A DNA stretch of 64,000 nucleotides. Origin: Rattus norvegicus. Taxonomy: Eukaryota; Chordata; Mammalia; Rodentia; Muridae. Location of the stretch: the NCBI RefSeq assembly GCF_036323735.1, contig NC_086033.1:5848968-5912967 (forward strand). The letters run 5' to 3'. The position numbers and the translations under genes were made by a program. The notes under the pieces were generated by a model. It saw only the letters and a list, made by a program, of their open reading frames with translations, ran no database searches and was not told the DNA's origin. Below, in pieces: positions 58,806 through 64,000 of this stretch (positions are counted from its first letter, which is position 1; each line of letters opens with the position of its first letter).

Positions 58806-58982
58806 CTGAGGCTGCTTGTTACACGGATTTTCATACTGGCTTCCCCACAGAACCTTGTTGTTTCCTTAATAGACTCTTCCAGTGCAATCTGTTCCCATAG
58901 AAGCTCCCTGTTCTCATGCCGTGCTCTCTGGGCATTGTTCTTCAGCTCAAACAACTCAGTTAGGAGGGGGCAGAAGCTGCGG
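58806..58982 (-). CDS. Gene B coding exon 4
   Basis: 177 nt with TCTCAG acceptor and donor GTAGGA, slightly better than the GTAGAT of gene A. It differs from A by four replacements (Gln to Arg, Asn to His, Ile to Phe, Ile to Val) and two silent changes. The reading frame stays open to the donor. Confidence 0.7.
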
Positions 58983-60189
58983 CTGAGACACAAAGAAAAA
59001 ATGGTGAATCCCAGCCAGTCTCCAACTTCCTCCCACGTCTCCAAGTCCATTACTCCTTCTAGGGTCCTGATCTGAAGAGAGTCCCAGATTATAGTCCAAG
59101 TCCACAGTAGCCATGGAGCATGACCTAGAGACAGGTCAAATGGAGAAAAGAGCCACATTCCAGAAGACTCAGGGCACTTCTCAAAAACCTGACACCATTG
59201 ATTCAAGTTTTTCCCAGAAGAGGACTTAATCCCCATGTGTGCTTATTTGTCCATTTTATTAGAATGTCGCTTGAGGGCAATCTTTCTGTGTCCTGTGTGT
59301 CCTAGAGCCTTCCTTAGACACAGGCTTCCTGGTCTGCTTCAAACACTAAAAAGCCTGATCCTCACTTTACTTCAAAGATAAGAATGGGCTGACACATGCT
59401 GTGCCCTGTGCTGGGGTCACAACCTTGTAAGTTACTCACCAGTACCAGTCATTTTCCAGTGTGAGGTGTGTACATTTGACCAAAGCTCTATTGACCTGCT
59501 CGCTCATTTTCTTCATGTCGGTCATCACTTCCTGGTGCTGCATCGTGAGCATTTCAGACTCAAAGTTGTTCCTGTGGTAAGGCATGGTCCAAGGATGAAA
59601 TAACATTATGAATGAAGGATTCAAGAATTACATGAATTCAGACTGAATCCTGAACTACCCCAGCCTAGGACATGCCACGCCCTTGCTTCTTGGTACTGGG
59701 TCATTTGATATTTATTAAGTTTATTATTGTGAACACGGAGACAGCAGTGCCAGGAAACAGAAGGAGGGAGCTGATTTGCTTGAGCTCCCTGAGGGGGTTT
59801 GAAGGAATAGACTAGCTTGCCAAGAACATTCGAGGACCCTGTGTCACAATCCAGGCTCCAACTTAAGCCCATGAAGACTATTCTCCTGTTCTTAGGTAAC
59901 AATTCTCAATCATAGAATCTATTGCTACATGAAAACCCAAAGGAACATGAACAGTATTTACAGGGAAAAGAATTTATAACACGCACCAGGAGATTCCCAT
60001 GTGCGTCCACCTGAGCAGATGTGAAATGTTCTACTGCTCACAGTGAGGCTCTCACCCTCATCATTATCATGCCATGGAAATTGACACAGGATAATTCTCA
60101 GGCCAAATCAGAACATAGAATACCCAGATCTTAAGTGATACACACAAACACACTCACACATGCATACACACACACAAACTCACACAAAA

Positions 60190-60224
<35 letters not shown>

Positions 60225-61750
60225 ACAATTAGAATGCCAATTAAATACAAGGCTGTGGCATTATCTCCAAATACAATGAATAAAATCAGAGAAAACCAAT
60301 GATCCCCTGTTGTCAGTCCAGTCACACACTGTGAGGTAGCAAGTGGGATTGGGTCCCTCCAGCCCTTCACAGGACCTATTGAACCCAAAGCACCTCCACG
60401 TCAATTACAACAATGATTGCTCATAATCAGAGCACCTAGAAATTCCCACAAGCCAACACCTGTCCAGTCTCCTTAAACCACACAATGAGAGCTCACACAC
60501 TACTACCCTCACTCCCAGACTGTGATTCAATCAGGACACAGGCTATGATTTACGTTTGTAGGAATTAAAATAGCCTGTGCCACCATCCCATTCCCATCTG
60601 AACTTCACATTCTGATGCAATCAGGAAAGTGATTTTGACCATGAGGACACCCTGGAGTTGTAGCCTACTGTGATGTGAGGAAATGTGGATTTAACAGAAC
60701 TTGCATTGTGACTACCTGTCATTTAAATTCTTTCCCGGGTAATCGGCCAGGATACTCCTGAGTTCATCTCTCTCCTTCTGCATCTTCTGGAGAGCAATTT
60801 TGATGTTCTCCAAACGCTTCATTCTCTCCTCTTCAACAGGTGTCGTGGAGGGTTGGGACGATGCCTTCTGATCAAACTCTGTAGGTAGATAAATACCAGT
60901 AAACAGGCATATATGTGGACACAGTGTCAAGAAAAACTATGCTTACTCTAAACAAAAGTCTGAGGATGAACAGTTCTACAGATACAGTGAATCCCTGACA
61001 GAGCAAGAAAGCTATCTTTAAGCTGAACTCAGCTAGTTCCCTGTTCCCACCGTCAGAGCCATATGATGACATATGCCATCATAGATATAGACCACACCTC
61101 CTAAATCCATTCCTCTGTCACTGAAATTCTAAAGCTGGCCTAAACAAGAAGAATTGGAGGACCTTCTCAGCTAATGTCTGATGTGAGGCAGGTAAGTCCT
61201 TGAGTTCAAACTGCTTAACATCTTGAATCCCTAATCATGTGTGTTCAAGGACAAAGTAACTGAGACCTTGATATATGACCAGGAGAGTATCCCTCTTGGC
61301 ATCAATTACCCAAGTAATCTACAGGACACTGCTGAGAATGAAGTGTTTCAACAGCCGATCCTGGAAGAGACACTTTGTTATTCTTATAAAGGCTCATCCT
61401 GGTATTCTTTGACACTGCCCAGGACACTAAAGAGATCCAAGGAAAGCCCCTTGACATATAACAGTTCTTGGTTTTCTGTCAAACTAATGATCAGAAATTA
61501 TTGTGTCTGGTCAGCCATTAGGAAGACTGAGGCTCTAAATCATACGTCCTACTCCTGGAAGGACCAACACAAGCCAACCTCCTCCAGGGAGCTCCCCTTG
61601 CCCTGCCCAGTACTCACTTGACCTCCTCAAGGACCTTTCCATTCGTCTTCTTCTCCAACATGATGGAAGGCTAGCCTCCCTCTGCCTTGGTCTGGTGCCT
61701 GCATGGATATGATTGTCCCTCCGAAAGAGACTGAGGATCCTGGAGAACAT
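58806..61750 (-). CDS. Gene B: tandem duplicate of gene A, DLG5-like / takusan (Spetex-2-type)
   Basis: Exons at 61750-61618, 60878-60716, 59571-59440 and 58982-58806 match gene A exon for exon, with the same lengths, phases and GT/AG ends. No stop or frameshift interrupts the roughly 201 codons. By hand alignment, A and B differ at 23 of 605 coding bases: 13 change residues and 10 are silent, so weak constraint is likelier than free decay. Replacements fall in exons 1, 2 and 4; none in exon 3. The likely role is a small coiled-coil scaffold-associated protein related to the DLG5 N-terminal region (family knowledge; takusan studied in mouse synapses, Spetex-2 in rat testis). Function here is inferred only from family membership. 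Confidence 0.72.
59440..59571 (-). CDS. Gene B coding exon 3
   Basis: 132 nt, CCTGTGG-side acceptor and GTGAGT donor. The encoded protein is identical to gene A exon 3 over 44 residues, with two silent differences. Confidence 0.76.
60140..60221. repeat. CA-rich and (CT)n tract in gene B intron 2
   Basis: Counterpart of 13724-13798 with about 16 CT units. Confidence 0.85.
60716..60878 (-). CDS. Gene B coding exon 2
   Basis: 163 nt with CTACAG acceptor and GTAGTC donor, as in gene A. It carries five replacements relative to A (Ser to Phe, Met to Thr, Leu to Ile, His to Gln, Arg to Ser) and four silent changes. The ERMKRLEN core and the DYPGKNLNDR end are unchanged. Confidence 0.74.
61618..61750 (-). 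CDS. Gene B coding exon 1
   Basis: Start MFSRILSLFRRDN at 61750, with an alternative in-frame Met at 61768 (MGSRGG). Donor GTGAGT follows 61618. Compared with gene A there are four replacements (Gln to Arg, Arg to Cys, Thr to Arg, Lys to Arg) and two silent changes, making this basic exon more basic. Confidence 0.72.
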
Positions 61751-61818
61751 GCCTCCTCGGGAACCCATTAGGAAATGAAGGGAAATCGCTCAGGCAGTTG
61801 GTGTCACCACAACACTGC

Positions 61819-61890
61819 TGACATCACAGAACATTCTAGTGTCTCCTGGATACAAGAGAATTTCCAAGGAAGACACTACCGGTGATGTCA
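61819..61890 (-). promoter_or_regulatory. CRE-like elements upstream of gene B
   Basis: TGACATCA at 61819-61826 and TGATGTCA at 61883-61890 occupy the same positions as in gene A. Neither is a perfect palindrome. Confidence 0.4.
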
Positions 61891-62459
61891 CTGGGAAATG
61901 CCATAGCTTACTTGCTAACTACCTCCACCCAGACTGACCAGTTTCTGCAGTGGCTTTTCCAGAGACTCACTTTTGAGCCAGGGAACACCCATTCGCTCAC
62001 TCTCCTTCCAGAGCTTCAGAGTTCTCACTCCTTCATTACAACTCAGTTGCTGAGGAGAGGGAGAGTTGTATCAGGCCTTGAAATGGATAGAACATCTTGG
62101 TTAACAGCCAAAGATCTAAAGACCGTGGATGAGGGATATTCTTCTTCCTGAAATGTATAAATCCAGGGTCCGTGCATGTGACATATAATCCATTTGCCAC
62201 AATTTTTACTGTTCCCTAGAGGCCAATATTTTTTCCTACTCCTTTAAATGTATGCAAGCTGGACCTGTTGTTTCATGGATTGTGCCTTGAGAGGGGTCAT
62301 GGTTTCAATATATTCACCCATGTTTTTTCCTGAAAAAACCCATTTTGTGCAATGGAAACTCCCTTTTCCTGGCAAAAAAGCTTCTCAGGTATAGAGCAAA
62401 CATCAAATTGTAAACTTTCTGTCCATTCTTAAAGTTAAAATCCCCAAAAGTGAGGGAGG

Positions 62460-62640
62460 AACTGAGACCCAAGCGAGAGCCATGGAGGGGCAGAATGCAG
62501 AGGTGCTGCTGGCCAAGGAAGAGCAGGAGGAAGCAGAGAAGCTGTAGCACATCATGGTGCACTGGGAGCTAGAATTGGAGTTCAACCTGGGCAACCTGCT
62601 GGCTTCACTCTGAGGACCTACAGGGTGCTTAACCATCATT
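62460..62640 (+). pseudogene. Small coding-like fragment, unit B, unassigned
   Basis: Counterpart of 16062-16200: the same MEGQNAEVLLAKEEQ segment and the same stop, followed by a more altered tail. Confidence 0.35.
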
Positions 62641-62873
62641 TATAACTCAGTATCTGGTGTCTCTCTGGCCACCGTTGGAACTGCATTCAGAGGAACCACA
62701 GACAAAAGTCATCCAAAGAACAATTCACCAAAATAAATAAAAATTAGTACATTTTTCTTTCAAAAAGGCATACAAATGTATGGTCAAGTCAAACAAAACC
62801 CAAGGAAACACAAGAAATGAAATATTTCACAACAACCCAAGAGTGCAAGAAACAGTATAAAAACAATCTCTTA

Positions 62874-62934
62874 GGGGTTGGGAATTTAGCTCAGTGGTAG
62901 AGCAAGGCCCCGGGTCGGTCCCCAGCACCAAAAA

Positions 62935-62966
<32 letters not shown>

Positions 62967-62969
62967 AAA
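62874..62969 (+). mobile_element. ID SINE with internal deletion, unit B only
   Basis: It starts GGGGTTGGGAATTTAGCTCA and keeps the A box (TAGCTCAGTGG). It goes from GGTAGAGC directly to AAGGCCC, lacking about 17 bases of the central stem-loop, then has an A-rich tail. Near-direct repeats CAATCTCTTA (62864-62873) and CAATCTTTTA (62973-62982) flank it. Unit A near 16455 has the empty site. Confidence 0.9.
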
Positions 62970-64000
62970 GACCAATCTTTTAAATCTATAATAATTCTAT
63001 ATGTATTTCTTGAAATAGCAGTTGGAGGAAGCAGGCTGTCATGCTCTTATAAGTTCCATAGCCTCATCAACCCTTGTGACAATCTACACCTGTTTGATTT
63101 TTTCTTAAGCACAGATATGTGTGAGTTAGAATCCCGAGGTCTGTCTGTGATCAGACTGTAAACTGTAGTCAATGTAACACTGGCAATCATTAGCCACAAT
63201 CTTCAAGTTTCCCTTGTAACATCAGAGCACTGCCATAACTTTGGAAAGCAAAACTCACCCTCCACCAAACTATCCTCCAAAATCCAGTCTCTCCAAAACA
63301 CCAAGTCCATTCCTCATGCTATAAAGTATGACGGCCAAGCCTTGCATATGAAGGATCGATATTGCAGGCTCTAATACCTCACCAAAGAGACATTGCCCTA
63401 AATTCTTTTACAAGTCCGGTTTCCATGATAAGAGTTATATTAAAATATTATCCCAATCTAGACCTGTTTCCCTGGGTTGGCACATGCCACGTGTTTTCTC
63501 GAATGACTCCTTTTTTAAGCCAACATTCTATTACAAATATTACAAATTTTCAACCATACCCAATAACTTAAAAGCCAGTCACCTATAGCCAAGACATGTA
63601 AAGCTTATTATACATTTAAAACCAAACAGAAAAAAATGAAGTGACTACACATATCTTTAGTACTTAGATCAAACACCATTTTTACTTCTTTAGCTGTCAT
63701 TTTAAAAGAAGCACCTTGTTACCTGTTGATTCCAAATATCACAGTCAAAGATTTCTCTAAGAGAAACAGCTAACAGCTCCATTACCATAGAAGCTTTGAA
63801 GCTGCTGGCACCTTTAAGGCCAGCTAGTGTAGACATTGAGCCAGCCCCCTGGGGAGCTTCCCCAGTGGACAGACCTAGGCTCCTAGCTACATTCCTCCAT
63901 TGAGGCAGGATTCAGTCAGAGACACACATGGCAGTTAACACCAGAGATAACCAGTTATCTAGGATGCTGGGCTCCAAAGGTCAATTGAAACTGTTTTATT

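Larger units (their letters stand above)
43293..64000 (+). repeat. Segmental duplication unit B
   Basis: Direct-repeat partner of unit A, offset by 43.3 kb at its start. Coding exons differ from A by about 3.8 percent (hand count, 23 of 605). Confidence 0.93.

Overview
This is rodent nuclear DNA, almost certainly rat (Rattus). The reasons are BC1/ID-type SINEs (17494-17594 and 62874-62969), rat-style L1 3' ends with G-rich 3'UTRs, B2 SINEs, class I and class II endogenous retroviruses, long (CA)n, (GA)n and (CTAT)n tracts, and sparse intron-split genes. No bacterial-type operons, CRISPR arrays, tRNA or rRNA genes were seen. Most open frames in the window are chance or repeat-derived.

The organising feature is a tandem segmental duplication. 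Unit A (1 to about 17480) and unit B (about 43293 to 64000) align almost end to end in the same orientation. Both run off the window. Each unit holds, in order: a dead glutaredoxin-1 retrocopy; an old upstream module of the gene family (copy D); a decayed class I retroviral integrase; L1 3' ends; and a multi-exon minus-strand gene of the DLG5-like / alpha-takusan / Spetex-2 type (genes A and B). Between the units, at about 31.6-35.3 kb, lies an older, divergent member (gene C) in the same orientation. Four coding exons with compatible phases and splice sites can be read in A, B and C. A fifth, coiled-coil exon is visible in A and B only. Copy D keeps only its promoter side and a ruined exon 1.

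Several events happened after the A/B duplication. A class II solo LTR with a 6-bp target duplication and a second L1 entered unit A. A 1.7-kb deletion and an ID element with a deleted stem are specific to unit B. A 5979-bp gammaretrovirus-like provirus with tRNA-Pro primer site, 545-bp LTRs and a 4-bp GTAT target duplication split the unit B glutaredoxin pseudogene. Its LTRs differ at only 5 positions, whereas the A and B coding exons differ at 23 of 605 positions (13 replacement, 10 silent; hand counts). The provirus lacks reverse transcriptase and nearly all of env and has damaged protease and nucleocapsid sites.

The stretch 17.6-31 kb and 36.5-43 kb is mainly old repeats: L1 pieces in both orientations, B2/B3 SINEs, LTR-like fragments and microsatellites. 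It also holds a few short unassigned open frames. I did not find a convincingly new molecular system. The most informative material is the gene-family cluster, its exon decay pattern and the datable insertions.
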